NCBI GenBank assembly: GCA_009792885.1
Contig: WMCF01000018.1
Coordinates: forward strand, 6,570,112 to 6,634,111
Reading direction: 5' to 3'
DNA: 64,000 bases
Origin: Eremophila alpestris peregrina
Taxonomy: Eukaryota; Chordata; Aves; Passeriformes; Alaudidae
The position numbers and the translations under genes were made by a program. Of the stretch, positions 1 to 12,516 are shown one piece after another. Numbering within the stretch: the stretch's first letter is position 1; each line of letters opens with the position of its first letter. The notes below the pieces were generated by a model. It was not told where the DNA came from. It worked only from the letters and a program-made list of their open reading frames with translations, and did no database searches.

Positions 1-1169
1 GTTATCACTACAGCCCTTTTTGCTGTTAGCAGCCACTTCTGTGTTTCCTGCCTTCCTACAGCAGTTCCCTGTCCCTTGTGCTGGTAGCTCAGCTGCAGGA
101 TTTGCTCTCCTGGCAGGTGGTGAGAACACGAGTGCCTTTAGCTGGCCAGTGCTGCTCATCTCCCTCCTGCCAGAAAGCTTTGCTGGCTGAGTGCCTGGCT
201 GATGCTGCCAGCCAGTGCCTGTGCATGCTCACATGGCTCAGGCACTTCTCAGCATCCAGGGAGTCAGGAAATGGCTTTGTAGGTTATATCCTGGCCCATA
301 TGTTGGAAGTTGTACCAGCTTGTGCGGTATTATATTGCGTAAAAATCCTTATCCTTGCACTCATCTTTTTGATAGTAGTTTCCCTCACATGTCTGCCCCT
401 TACTCTCCCACCCATCACTTTTCAATAAAGATCTTTGTCTTCAGACAGCAAATGAACTCAGGGAAAACACCACTGCAGCCCCTTCTGTCCAAGGTAAATC
501 TGTAAATCATTAGTTAGAGGCTCCAGCAGATTTTCTTGGTAGTGCAGCTCTCTCCTGTTCATTCCAAGTAATAGATTTATTTCTCTGTGCCTTTCCAAGG
601 AACAGGTACTGCAAAGCAATAAAGCTGTTTAAGAACTGTAGTGACAAATAGATGGAGGTTGTGGTATAACCTTGTCCTGACTTTGTCTAAATTTCAGCTC
701 TAGCAAAGAGCTGAACTGTCTTTGACAGTTTTCTTCAGCCAGCCAGGAAGGAAAACGAGCTCTGGTTATCAAGTACCAAGGATCAGTAAGACTGACCAAT
801 CTTTCCCTTTTGGAAGATACCCATACTGGGCTGTGAATACAGTTGGATTCCACATTCTCTTTTCTCTAGAGTCAGTGCTTGACCTTTGCCTCCTTTTGTC
901 TTATTCATGTGTTTGTTTTGTTTTACCAGTGGCCTCTAGAGGCCAAAGGTAACAGAAGTCTCAAACATTTGATGGTGATATTGATCACAGTTTTCAAGAA
1001 AAATTTTAGGCAAAACATTGGGATTTTTTTTTTTCATTTGTCTCAGACCCAGTTTTTTAATTTGGGGAGGGAGATGGTTTGGCTTTGGTTTGAGTGGCTG
1101 TTTAGCTGTAGGAACTGAACTTGAACCTCTGGTCCAGAATTCCCTCTAAAGCATCTCTTTGCCTTTCAG
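1..1169 (+). other. ESYT2: ESYT2 intron (3' part, no exon seen)
   Basis: This stretch precedes the first recognisable ESYT2 exon and ends in a good acceptor (TTTGCCTTTCAG, last base 1169). I looked for the preceding C2C exons of ESYT2 and found no matching codons, so it is read as intron. Short open frames here have no family resemblance. An AATAAA at about 424-429 is unexplained and need not be used. Confidence 0.6.
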
Positions 1170-1275
1170 GTTTGATTTCAGTGTTTCCCTGCCTGAAGTA
1201 CAGAGAAGAACACTAGATGTAGCAGTGAAGAACAGTGGTGGATTCTTGTCCAAAGATAAAGGGCTGCTTGGCAAA
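1170..1275 (+). CDS. ESYT2: ESYT2 exon (C2C domain, FDFSVSLPE...GLLGK)
   Basis: The acceptor is CAG|GTTTGA and the donor AAA|GTAAGT. The first base completes a codon from the missing upstream exon, then 35 codons follow. It encodes beta strands of the C2C sandwich (VQRRTLDVAVKNSGGF). Confidence 0.95.
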
Positions 1276-2375
1276 GTAAGTTGACAAAAAGCAAATTTCT
1301 GTTAATACAGCTTGTTACCATATAAAACAAAAACCCTCTTGACATATGAGTTGGTGTTAATTGAAGCACCTGATTCAGGTATGAAGCTTTCAAAAGTTAT
1401 GGTGCCTTAGATGTCAGGCTTCAGTAAGGGAGGGAACAAACTGCAGAGCCAGACTTAGAAAGAGGAGGCAGTAATCTCTTCTAGAGAGTGGTAGATTCAC
1501 AGTAACAAAAGAAATGTTCTTGTCAGATTTACTAATTGTGCTGTTAGAGAAAGGAAAGAACAAGTAGAAACCAGGCAATATTTCAGAAAATGTTCAGACA
1601 GAAGTGGAAAGACAAAGGGGTATTTAGGGAAACACACTAGTAATTAAATTCCCAGTTTGTGAAATCCATGGAAAGAGCTGCTGGAGACATTCCCAGTGCC
1701 AACACCAGCTGTTGTGTTTGCAAGTTCAGTGTTCTATAGGCACACAGGAAATCACCCAATTTGCTACACACGTCATTTGGAGCATGAAAAAGGAACAGTA
1801 AATTCCTACACCCTCTCAAATGGCTATATTTGAGCTCTGTGTAGAGGATGAGAGATACAGAATCATGGTCAGTTCATGGTGAACAGTGTCCTCAGTTTTC
1901 CTGGGAAGGCTGTTAGTAGGAACACATCTGCTGATGGCCACTGCCATGCTGTGATGTGCTCTGGGACTGCACCACTGAAGGGTGTGGATCTTAAGGCCAA
2001 AAACAGCAACTTGAAACTTCAGAGATGGCAGAGAGCTGTGATGACAAAGATGCAAAATACATCATTTATGGCATTGCTGACACTGTAGTTTACAGGATTG
2101 TCAGATTTGATCTTTAATAGAAGTAGAATGAAAGGCACACACAATGCATTGATTGATAATTTCACTTTCCACAGTTATTAATACCTCTGGCATCTGAAGA
2201 ACTTGCTAAAGGCTGGACCCAGTGGTAAGTATAAAATCTCCTTTATTAATAATAACACTACATACTAACAACTACTGTGTTAATAACATGTTAAATATAA
2301 AAAAAAATGCTTTGTTTTTTCTTTTTCAGGTATGATTTGACAGAAGATGGTACAAGGCCACAAGGTGCAAGTTAG
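1170..2375 (+). CDS. ESYT2: Extended synaptotagmin 2, C-terminal end (last three coding exons; 5' part outside window)
   Basis: ESYT2 is an endoplasmic-reticulum-anchored tether that binds plasma-membrane phosphoinositides through C2 domains and moves glycerolipids with its SMP domain at ER-plasma membrane contacts. Seen here: exons 1170-1275, 2175-2224 and 2330-2375, joined in phase, encode the end of the last C2 domain (C2C). Peptides include FDFSVSLPEVQRRTLDVAVK, SGGFLSKDKGLLGK, ASEELAKGWTQW and YDLTEDGTRPQ, ending in GAS and TAG. These are close to identical with the human C terminus as I remember it. All three exons have GT/AG borders. The N-terminal hairpin, SMP, C2A and C2B lie upstream of the window. 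NCAPG2 follows on the same strand about 13 kb downstream, as in human. The identification is firm; the very last residues differ slightly from human. Confidence 0.95.
2175..2224 (+). CDS. ESYT2: ESYT2 penultimate coding exon (LLIPLASEELAKGWTQW)
   Basis: The acceptor is TTTCCACAG|TTATTA and the donor CAGTG|GTAAGT. The exon holds sixteen codons plus two bases and continues in frame from the preceding exon, with the Trp codon split across the next intron. Confidence 0.94.
2330..2375 (+). CDS. ESYT2: ESYT2 last coding exon with stop codon
   Basis: The acceptor is TTTTTCAG|GTATGA. It encodes YDLTEDGTRPQGAS and then TAG at 2373-2375. This is the C terminus of the protein, just beyond the last C2 strand. 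Confidence 0.94.
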
Positions 2376-3038
2376 GCCCATGGACACCAGGAATTCCTCA
2401 CACATCATTTTGCCAACATTTATATATTTTTAAGGCGTTGTTTTCAGAGATGTACCGATATTATTTTTATAGCTTTACTGAGTTAGTTCTTAGACACATC
2501 CCCAATAATTTTATAACACTTGGTCATTTTATGTAGACATAGCCTTCCTCATTGTTAAACTTTGTATTTTATTTTGCTAAACAGTTCTTTGTGTTACTGT
2601 AATGTGCAATAGTACAGTAAAGTAACCTTTTGTGTTTAAATTGATCTTTATGGCTGTACCTATTAGAAAGTGAAAAGAACATGTTCTGCTGTTTTCCTGC
2701 CTTGTTTTATATCTCACCAAGGTATACTGTACCATGTAAATATATACTATTTTTTTATAATTCTTTCATGCTGGTTTGAATTCAGAAGAAAATTAGATAA
2801 AGGATATGGATATTTTCTTCTAAATGCATGTTAATTTCTTCAGATGAATCTCTTTTGTCTTTGCAGCACAATGGTCTTAATCATTTTGTGATACTCTGCA
2901 AAAAGAAACTGCAGAAAAACATTTTTACTTTATTGTGTTTCTGGCCCAGTAGGGCTAGCTTAAAAATGTATAAAACATTAACATTTTAATATTTATATAT
3001 AAATGTATTCTTGGGAAATCATGCTATAGAATATTATA

Positions 3039-3044
3039 AATAAA
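3039..3044 (+). terminator. ESYT2: Proximal poly(A) signal AATAAA (ESYT2)
   Basis: A canonical hexamer about 660 bases after the stop codon, in very AT-rich DNA. It is a candidate for a short 3' UTR form. Confidence 0.4.
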
Positions 3045-5444
3045 ATGAGAATTCTATAAATATTGTATAAATAGAGGATGAGGTCCACAAATCACAGTTT
3101 CTAAATCTGAGTTTTCATTTAATGGAGTAAACACAACAAACAGTACAGTTTTATTATACAGGTTCAATTGGATTTTGTTATTTATTCCTGTACTCTGGAG
3201 TACAAGACGTGATCTTTTGAAGGTATGAGGACATGGATTTTTCTGTATTATAGAGATCTCTAACCACTTCAAATTGTCCTTCCCACCAGGTTTCCCTGAT
3301 TTAGAAGCAGACAAATCAGCTTGCAAGTTAAGTTCATACAGCAGGCATATGTACAAGACATATGTTACTTTATTACACAATGCTGTGCTGAAATAGTGTA
3401 TTATGTGATACCTTCTGCAATCCTCAGATGAGCACCAGTAGGTAAGAAAGGGGGGAAATTGAGATGAAACTGTCTTTGACAGTTGCTGCATTGCTCCTTA
3501 GTGTGTTTGGTGCATGAACAAAATGCACTTCAGTGTTCCATGCAGGTTTCTGAGCAGTGCTGTTCTCCTGAAGCCCTGCTGTGGGCAGGAGGCAGCAGGG
3601 ACCCCATCAGCACAAACTGATCCAGGCAGGCAGGATCTGAAGGGGGAGTATCAGCCCCAACAGCTGGAGCTCCTAACTCTAATTTTATGAATTGTGGGAA
3701 TTTTGTTTTTTTGTATTCAGAACAGATTTTTCTTTTTCTGGTGATTTTTTTTCAGACTGTTAGAAAAATGTGCATTAAGAATCCAAGAGAACAGCTTGGC
3801 TTTTGCAGAGCCAGTGTCCTCACACTTGGAGAAGTATGCAATTAGACAAAGTGTATTATTTAGCTAAGATTTTAGAATGATGTCTCAGCCAAGAAAGAAT
3901 TTTAAAGCCGAATGATAAACTCCTGAAATTAGCTTTATTGTAAGACTACTGACAGAACCTTAACTCTAGGTGTAGAACTTGCCTACATGACTAGATGTAC
4001 CAAAGTGCCTACCATAGATGTAGCTTTTTGTCTTTTTCAAGTCTCAAACTTTGTCTAAATTCAATTTGACATGAACATCTGTTGTGGATCTGTGTGACCT
4101 GCACTATACACCTCTACAGAGTGATGGCCTTCTCATTGCCACGTTTGATACAAGACAATTTTCTCAAACCATCTTCCATTGTAAATTGTACTGTAACTGC
4201 TGTTACTGGGCTGGGCTATAGAGATTCTTTGTAAGAAACATTTCCATTTGAAGGCTTCACTGTATATTGGAATGTATGAGTAGATATATACTCACTCATC
4301 TATTCATATAAAATATATTATGAAATACATATTTTCTTTGCTAGTTCTCCATTAAGACATTAAGAATGGAAAGACAGAGGATTGTTCTTAATGCAATGAA
4401 AATGCAGAAACCAAATGCTAATCTGAATAAATGAGGTCTAAGAGTAGCAGTTCAACATCGTCTTTTGCCTTGGTTCAGTCTGAGGTGGAAGGATTTTTGC
4501 TCTACATCTTGGCCAGTGACTGCACAGAGTTTCATCTGCAGCCAACAAACAAGGTGTGAAACTCATTCAGTGCTTCAAGTCTTAAGTCTGGAGACAGAAA
4601 ACTGCACTTGAACAAAAAAAAAGTCTGTCTTTTAATGTTTCAAGGTGGAAAATAATGCCACGTTCAGGGAGATATGAAAGGATAGCACAAAGTGAGTAAC
4701 TGAATAAAGAATATAGGGCAGGTTTTCAAAATAGCTCACTACCTAAAATTAGGGATTGGTTCTTAGAGATCCCATTTTCCATTTAGGAATCTGAAATGAA
4801 GAGACTGAAATGTCATTGCAATTCAGCAACTAGAATTCCCATAGTCTGTAATCAGATCTGGATGCCAGATCTTCAGAGAACATTCTCCAGGAGTGAATTT
4901 GGATCAGACTGTGAGTGCCTAGATGAGGTCAATTCTTTGGATAGTGGATGCAACTTTTGTATTACCAAATTCCAGCTGTTCCATTTATATGGAAGTAGGA
5001 AGGACAATTTTGCCTCTGAGCAAAAATTGCACCTCATTATCAAGTCATTTATTCAATATCAACTGACAGCTTTTCATGTAGTTCTTGTTTATCCTGTGCC
5101 TTAAAATATGAACATATGAAGATGTTTAAGAAATGGTTAAAAATAAGCTTTGTTACCTGTATGTACCAACACATGTTCTGTACTATTGAAACTGTTTTTA
5201 GAATTACTCTGCTTCACTGACAAGAAAACCAGCTTTCTTAACTATAGCAGTGTATAACTCGAACTCAAATCAGCATGCATATCACTTGGAGGTGGACTAA
5301 AAGAGTTTTAATTTTCTGTCTTGAATCCTTTATCAGAGCTGCAGCAAATGGTGAGAGTTAAAATGAGAACAAAGGGTAATCAATTTTGTACAGATTGCCT
5401 TTTTTTGCTCATGTAATTCTGCATTATGATGCATGTATTTATTC

Positions 5445-5450
5445 AATAAA
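5445..5450 (+). terminator. ESYT2: Distal poly(A) signal AATAAA (ESYT2)
   Basis: A canonical hexamer followed within about 20 bases by a GT-rich element. It is the best candidate for the main ESYT2 message end, since nothing downstream up to the next promoter looks like a better site. Confidence 0.5.
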
Positions 5451-5475
5451 TGGTTCGTATGGAAGTTGGTGTGTT

Positions 5476-8400
5476 GCTTCCCTCTACACACACATCCCCT
5501 TCTCCCCTCTTGCATATCCCTGTCCTAACTGGTAATACACAGAAGGGCATTTTTAAACTAGCCCTGGATCTTCTGTAACCTAGGGAGCCTTGCTGTAAGC
5601 TCTGTAGGCAGATTTTTGGGTGTTACAAGAGAGAAAGTGGAGTGAGAAGTGCAGGATATTTCATGGGGATTTCTGTGCTTGTTCTAGAACAGTCACACGT
5701 AAGAATCAGCAGGTTCTTCATTCAACTTGTTCTCTTAAATTCATCAATTGAACAAATTATCATAATTCTAGCACTTATTAATGAGTTGTCATTAATTCTG
5801 CTTTCTAAAGGACCTAGAACTATTTAATTGCCTTAGATTTATAATCAGGTGATTTCTACCTGTGGCATTCTTTCCTATTCTTTCATTTGCTTGGTAAGGC
5901 AAATATTGATGGAAAATATAGTGATGTACTGCATAAATAAGAAAAGGGGTGTTATATCCTCTGTCCATTCCAGAAAAACTGCCACAGCAATTACGCTCTT
6001 TGCATTAAACATTAATTCATAATTAGTTATAATTCTGTAATTAATTATGATACCTCTTCCCATAAACAGCTACAGCTTGTCTAAATTCATGCTACTCAGT
6101 TAGTTTCCATCAGCCATGAAGAAAAGCTGCAAAAACTTCATCAACCAGTCACAATCCCATTTAGAATGGGCCCACTGGATAATCTTTAATACTACTAAAC
6201 ACAAAATTATACTCCATTTTGGGTTGGTTTTTTTTTTTTTCCTTAGAGGAGATGCATCCCTTTTTTAGCAGAATAAAAAGAGTCTGCTAATGAATGGGAA
6301 GGCAACTGAAGCCAAGGAGAAGCTTGGCTGTCTCCACAGCTGCCTCATGGCAAGGTGGATTGCTCACTCCCTGGCAGTGCCAGTACTGATCTGGTGTCAG
6401 CATTTTTCTGACTCGGGTCAAGATCAACCCTTCCATTCCTGCAGGTGGTACCAGGATCAGCACTGCCTGTGTATTCACAGATGTTACTGGAGAGCAGAAA
6501 TAACTGTGCAACACACTCCTGCAGATGGCTTTGGGATTAATTTGATGGGCTCACCCCAGCCTAGGATTCTTCATATTTGCTGTACTGTTAAAACAGGTTT
6601 GGGCTTTGAGTTCATCCAGTCTCCACCTAGGAGCAGTTTGCCAATAAAGTTACCAATGTGGCTGTTTTCAGTATTTTCTCAGCCAGGAGCTGAATACAAA
6701 ATTTATTTTCTATAAAGAACCTCTTCTAATAAAATTAATTGTTTGTATTCTCCCCCAAAGAAACTCTGAATGTTGGATGGTACCTTTGGTTAGAAAGAAC
6801 CAAAACTTGCAGATTGTCCTGGACCCATTTGTGGTTGTAGCTGGCAGCTGAAGCAGTCAGGTTATTTACTCCCAAATGGTGGTTTTTATATTCTAGTGTC
6901 CAGCTGTTCAGTGCTTTCCTACTGATTTCTAAAGCAGTCAGGCTCTCAACAATATTCTCAGGCACCTTCTGAAATATGTTTTATGAGAAATGCAAAAATT
7001 CACTTGTGTTTCTTTCAGTGTTATGCAGTAAATTCAGCTGCCAGAGTAGATGGCAGCTGTGGGAGGGAAGTTCTTTAATCTGTATTCATGTGACAGAGGT
7101 GATATTCTCTGTTCTCACTGTCTGCAGGGAATATTGCTTGCCAGTCATCCACAGTGGAATCCAATCTGAGCAGGCTCCAGCATCTCTGTTTCCTCAGACA
7201 CCACCAAAGTGAAGCCAACCTGTCTTTCCTGTTAATCTTTGAGTCCTCAGTAGCTCTAAAATTTATAGCAAGGGAACTAAGGCCTAGTAATGATCATTCT
7301 TCCCTTTAAGATCCATACAGAAACATGTCCAAGGCCCAGCCCAAAGCTAGGTCACAGCAGGCAGTGGAAGGGCTGGTTCCAGCCCAGGGTTTGTGGCCTG
7401 GATTCACATGGGCCATTCCTGCAGGACTTGGGATCCCAGCCCTCAGAGCTGGGCACCAAGCACCTCAGGCTCCATGCAGGAAATGGCAGAAGAAAGTTGG
7501 GATGTCCCTGCACCCAGCTGTGTCCTGTGAATTCACTCAGCTCCGTGGTAAGGATCTAATTAATGAGCAATTTTATTAATTATTTAAGCAAAGTAGCTCC
7601 TTTCTGCAGGATGTTGCACTAAATGACCCGGTGAGATCCCTTCCAACCTCAATTCTATGGCTGTCAAGTACATTTTTTGAACATTCAGGTAAGCTCAGTC
7701 AATGTGCTGGAGCTCTGTGCACTCCTGGCCTGTGCTGTACATCTTCCTGGGCACTGTTCTTCCTGAGCCCAGGCTCTCAGGGATGGGCGTGGATCTGGGC
7801 AGAAACATGGAGTCACACAGCTGGGAGGTGCAAGCTTTGCTAAGTCAGGGTACTAAAATTTTATAGGAAATAAAAATGCATTAATCTGTGCACAGAACTT
7901 GAGTTGTAAATAATGCTAGCAAAATGGTAATGGTAGGTACTGACTGAAGGTCAGTAATTTTACTCAATTACTGCGACAAGATCCCCAAACCCAGAAAGGT
8001 GCATACATTTAACAGGCTGTTTCCAGCATGAAATTTCCAGCAAGTTTTGTTCTTTTATTCCAGTTGAATTTGCAAGCTAGTGTGTTATGCTACAAACTCT
8101 GAAAGCCTGACAACTAGAGCTTACTAAGCATGTCACAATGATTCATAATTTAATACAGAATATTTTGCAAGACAGTTTCATGCAGACTTCCCATGACAGA
8201 ACTACTACAACTGATAGGCTGAAACCCCTGACATATTTTGCATGGTTGTTGTTGCTATCTCTTGGGTTGAAGTTACTGTGTTGCAATGTTTTCCATCTAC
8301 AATTTATATGAAAGTTGATCTAGTTTTGCATGAATCATGAAATTATCTGAACTCAAATTATGACAGCCACTGAATGGGTGCCCTGTTGTAACTTTGAGCT

Positions 8401-10618
8401 CAGAGTGCCCCTGGGTACATTTGATGAATTGACAACAGCATCCAAAGGACTTGGATTGTCTCCAGACCTGTCATTTATCCAGGTGATGACAGTGAAATAA
8501 AGAGTAAAAATGGGTTAATGGAAATAGATATTTATGACTCATGAATGGTATTGGTAGCAATGCTGGTCCTTTATTTTATTTGGTAAATCATTAATTGATT
8601 TGTGTGTAAAGTAAGTTGGAATCAAAAGTTTAAAGTAGTAAGATGAGCTTTCTGACAAGTTTCAATCTTAGTTTCAGGCAACTTTGTTCTATGCCATATT
8701 TTTTTATTCCATATACTTTTTCAAGTTCAGATTATTTGAGACATAAAAAATGCTTCATCTCTAGTTTTTGTTTGATAAAAACGTTTTAGTCTTGTTTATC
8801 TTTTTCACATTGAGACCTTAAAGTTTATCCATGTATAGTCATCAGTGCCCGGTGTTATTTCTGAAGGTACTGTTCCATTCCACTAGATGGTAGTGCAGAC
8901 CCTCTTCTCAGAATCCTTTTTTGCTGCCTGTGCACTAGGCTTCTTGTGCAATAAGAAGTGGTCTGGATGAGAGGCATTTGGGAGTGCAGCCTGGCTTAAA
9001 AGCAGTGAACAACAGGTATGGTCCTCACCATGCTCTGCTCTCCCCGTTCCTCTGAGATCCTATAAGAATTGAGTTTCATAATGGGGGATTCCATTTGCCA
9101 AAATGGTTCTGTAGAGGTATTTAGCCATGTGGCACAGGGAAATTTAAAAAATGCTCCATCATGTGAGGAAACGTGAAACTCACAGAGGATGAAATTCTCA
9201 GTTCACCAGAAATTCTGCATGCTCCTGTCACCAATTCACCATAGGTGTTTCATGCCTTAGATACCAAATTAGATTTGATTCTAGAACTCCCTCGAGTTGC
9301 TGACACAACTTTAATGAGATTAAGTGCAAAAAGTTGAAATTAATCAGAAGCAGGCAGAAATGAAATTACAGTTTAGGACATGGAAAATGGCCTTGACCAG
9401 CACATTTGAAACATCACTATGCATTAAGTATTTATTGTTGATTCAAACTTGTGGCTAGAAACTCAGGAGAGCTAACAACAAAATCCATCATAGAGCAGAG
9501 CTATAAACACAGGGGTAAAGGGAAGACAGGTAAAGTTCCACTAGAAAAAATAACAATCAATTTTCCTTTGTTTAAGGAAATCATAATCAGAAAGTTTGCT
9601 AAAACACAGGTCTTGTGATGATAAAACTGTTTGATGAACAGGAATAAAGACAAGTATGTCTAAACTGAGTGGGTGTGGAAGCCCTCAGGGGTGCCTGGCT
9701 GCACATTTCCCCCAGGCTGATGTTACACTGTCAGTTCTGCAGGAAGGCTGCAGGACATGCAGCCTGTAAAAACCCCAGTGGGCTTTTGGTCAGGTCCTGG
9801 ATCAAGGACATGGGGAACGCCCTTGCTGACAAAGCCAACACAGATGTGAGAAATAAGTGAATGCTGGTGCAATGTCCAAGCAATGTAAAGCAGTTTGTTG
9901 TGTGTTTGTGTGTGTTTCCATATGTATAAACTAATATGGATGAGCAAATCATGTCCATTCTGGTTATTTGTACAGCATTTTCATGTTTTGTACTAGACAG
10001 ATGGAACAGAGATGGTGTCATATCTAAATGATGCATGTCTATCACAATGAAACCTCTAAGAACACGTGTAAAATTATTAATAACAGTGATTTTGTAACTT
10101 TGAAGCAATTTTTCTCATAAATAATGTCATAGGTTTGCCCTGGTAATAGTTTGAGTTTGCCCTCAAACTACTACAAAGACTAAAACAGAATGAGAGCTGC
10201 AAGGAGACAGGACACTTACAAGAGCAGTAAATCTCTATTTAATAGGGTTAAAGTAATATAGACATGGCATTTATAATTGTAGAGTTTATATCTGAAACAA
10301 ATTAACTGACAAGCTAGTATTATAAATTTACTGAATGATACATAATATTCTGAAAGATGGCAATGACTTTATACTAGACAATGTTTGCTGTGGTTGTAAT
10401 GAAAAATTACACTCCCTTTTTTTACTGTGGGATGGATTCAGCTATGCAAATACTGCTATTGTAATTTCTTTTTGTGAGCATCTTATAACATTTCAGAAAT
10501 CTTTCCATTTTCATGGTACTAACAGTGAACAGAGAAAAATTACAGTGACTTGTAACACTGCTTATAAGGAACGAGTGAAAACAATAAGGGCATAATGCTA
10601 CAGCAAATAATAATTATA
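5476..10618. other. Intergenic DNA between ESYT2 and NCAPG2, first part
   Basis: AT-rich sequence without a recognisable gene. It contains a T-run near 6230, a GC-richer unidentified stretch near 7310-7560, the CR1 tail listed at 7608-7668, and otherwise unique DNA. The longest open frames (for example 6290-6715, +) show no family resemblance. Confidence 0.6.
7608..7668 (+). mobile_element. CR1 LINE, 3' tail fragment
   Basis: The words TGCACTAAATGACCC and GAGATCCCTTCCAACCTCAA followed by ATTCTATGG match the extreme 3' end of avian CR1 elements, which ends in ATTCTATG-type octamers. Only about 60 bases remain, as expected for a strongly 5'-truncated insertion. Confidence 0.7.
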
Positions 10619-10619
10619 G

Positions 10620-11042
10620 GACCATGGAAGGGTTTGGGTTGGAAGAAACCCTAAATATCAGCTATTTCCAACACCCCTGCCATGGGCAGGATCACCTTCC
10701 ACTAGACCAGGTTGCTCAAAGCCCCAACCAACCTCACCTTGAACACTTCCAGGGATGGGGCATCCACAGCTTCTCTGGTCCACCTGTGCCAGTGCCTCCC
10801 CACCCTCTCAATAAAGAATTTTTTCCCAGTATTTAATCTAAATCTGCCCTCTGTCAGTTTAAAGTCGTTCCCCGTTGTCCTGTCTCTCCATGCTCTTACA
10901 AAAATCCCCTCTCCTCGCTTGTAAACCCTTTAGGCACTGAAAGGAGCTCTAAAGTTTCTCCAGAGCCTTCAGTTCTCCAGGCTGAACACCCCCAGCTCTC
11001 TCAGCCTGTCTCCATGGGAGAGGTGCTCCAGCCCTCTTCATG
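10620..11042 (-). mobile_element. CR1 LINE, 3' end fragment (about 420 bp)
   Basis: Read on the + strand it starts with the reverse complement of a CR1 3' end (GGGTTTGGGTTGGAAG) and runs through CTGCCATGGGCAGG, ACCAGGTTGCTCAAAGCCCC, ACTTCCAGGGATGGGGCATC and GGAGAGGTGCTCCAGCCCT. The element therefore points to the minus strand and is 5'-truncated. Open frames inside it are not functional proteins. Confidence 0.92.
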
Positions 11043-11093
11043 ATACAACAACGAAGTATTTTGTCATGAAGCCGGATAACAAAGCAAAGCAAA

Positions 11094-11240
11094 TGTTGCT
11101 GCTGTGTTTGCCAGCCGAAACGGGGCCGGGTGTGATCCGTGCACCGCCGGCAGTGGCGGGGAGCCCCCGCGGGGAGGCAGCTCAGCACCTCGGCACCGCC
11201 GGCAGCGCCTCCAGGGAGTGGCTCCACGAGCAGCCTTTGC
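11094..11240. other. Isolated CpG-dense patch
   Basis: About 145 bases rich in G+C and CpG, in otherwise AT-rich intergenic DNA, lying directly beside the 5' border of the CR1 fragment. CACCGCCGGCAG occurs twice about 55 bases apart. It could be a small unmethylated regulatory element, an old promoter remnant or a GC-rich insertion; no gene start can be tied to it. Confidence 0.4.
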
Positions 11241-11999
11241 ATTCCCTCTGCGCATTTTTGTGCCTTATTTTCGTGGGACTTAACGAGGATAATTTTTTTT
11301 TTCCTTCTGCAGTGATTTTTTTTTTCCTACCTAATCTCTTAAACTCTAAAATTGATTCATGTTAATATTAATAATTTAAGGGAAATAAGCCTTTTCACGG
11401 TCTAATCACACCAGCATTGAGAAGTGACAGTTGCCTGTGAATAAAGGATGGCATGATTGGCAGGATTACCTTCAGGCAAGGGGAGATCTGGAGAAGTGGA
11501 AGAGTGTGAAACTTCATCTCTCTCCCATGCTGTTCGGATTATTTATCAAAGTATGTGAAGATCAAAAAAAAAAAAAAATCAAGGGAAATGCATGCATGTA
11601 AATTATTAACAGCCTGCCTCAGAGGATGAGCAGATTTCGTTCATACTGTATTAACTATAACAAATTTTATTACATATTCAAAGAAAAAGAAATAGGAGCT
11701 ACAACTCCATCGTGGTAGTGGATAACACGTGAAATAATCTCATAAGAAACTATTACCTACAAAATAACATTGTAAATATAAGAAAATATTGTCAAGAAAG
11801 CGTCTGACGTTCAGGGAACTGCTTGTTTATTTTTTATTGATATTGTTGTCTCTCAGAGGCTGAAAGGGAATGCTTGCTCTAGCCCAAACAACAATATTCT
11901 GGTGTGAGCCATCTGTAACCCAGATCTCTAATGCAGGCCACCACCAGCAATAAAGACTGGCTCATGAAGCAGCAGCACAAAAGCAAATCTTTATTTGCT

Positions 12000-12012
12000 G
12001 TTGCTCAGCAAC
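12000..12012. promoter_or_regulatory. RFX/X-box-like palindrome
   Basis: GTTGCTCAGCAAC is a perfect 6+1+6 inverted repeat close to the X-box consensus bound by RFX factors (GTNRCC, spacer, RGYAAC). Confidence 0.3.
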
Positions 12013-12367
12013 CATGTGCAAAAGGCCCATTTTTCATTTTTGCTGTAACTTGACAGGAAAATGATAATAAATATTAGATTATTATCACAGGGTATAGATT
12101 ATTTTGAACAGATGAACAGATATGTCAAGGAGAGGCATGTAATTTGGTACTCTTGGAAGGGAGAATATTAGAGAAACTGAAAATAGAGTTGTAGGTTTAT
12201 TACTGGCTTGCAGCTCATGCACAGTTCTTGGAAAAAACCTAGAAAACATAATTCTGCCTCTCTGGTTTCTCTATGTGGGCCTTTAAAATGAATCACTTGG
12301 TGTTATTCAGCCTGTTGTTATCTGTGTCAACTTCTAGTTTCAATACTGTGAAAAAAATCATTCTGTG

Positions 12368-12380
12368 GTTGCTATGCAAC
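12368..12380. promoter_or_regulatory. Second RFX/X-box-like palindrome
   Basis: GTTGCTATGCAAC has half-sites GTTGC and GCAAC around a three-base centre, close to the canonical X-box. It lies 368 bases after the first one. Confidence 0.3.
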
Positions 12381-12516
12381 AGAAATTAAAAGCTAAAATA
12401 TGTTTTAGTTTGTTTGCTAAATGGATACGAGCCCAACTAAATAAACAGTAACCAGGTGACTACTGTAGCATCTCATTAAAAGACTAATCAAGGTATTAAT
12501 AAATATTCAGTCTACA

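Larger units (their letters stand above)
2376..5470 (+). other. ESYT2: ESYT2 3' UTR (extent uncertain)
   Basis: AT-rich, non-coding and without recognisable repeats after the ESYT2 stop. Several hexamers could end the message: AATAAA at 3039-3044, 4426-4431 and 5445-5450. The last has a GT-rich tract right behind it (GTTGGTGTGTTG, about 5464-5475), the usual layout of a strong cleavage site, so a 3' UTR of about 3.1 kb is plausible. Which site is used cannot be decided from the sequence. Confidence 0.55.

Noticed and set aside
3054..3491. 145-codon minus-strand frame in the ESYT2 3' UTR
   Set aside because: No start context, splice structure or family signal; antisense to a UTR.
6290..6715. 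141-codon plus-strand frame in the intergenic region
   Set aside because: No recognisable domain or splice neighbours, and a competing frame lies on the other strand.
10624..10924. Overlapping short frames at 10.6-10.9 kb and 38.4-38.8 kb
   Set aside because: They are translations of CR1 3' untranslated sequence.
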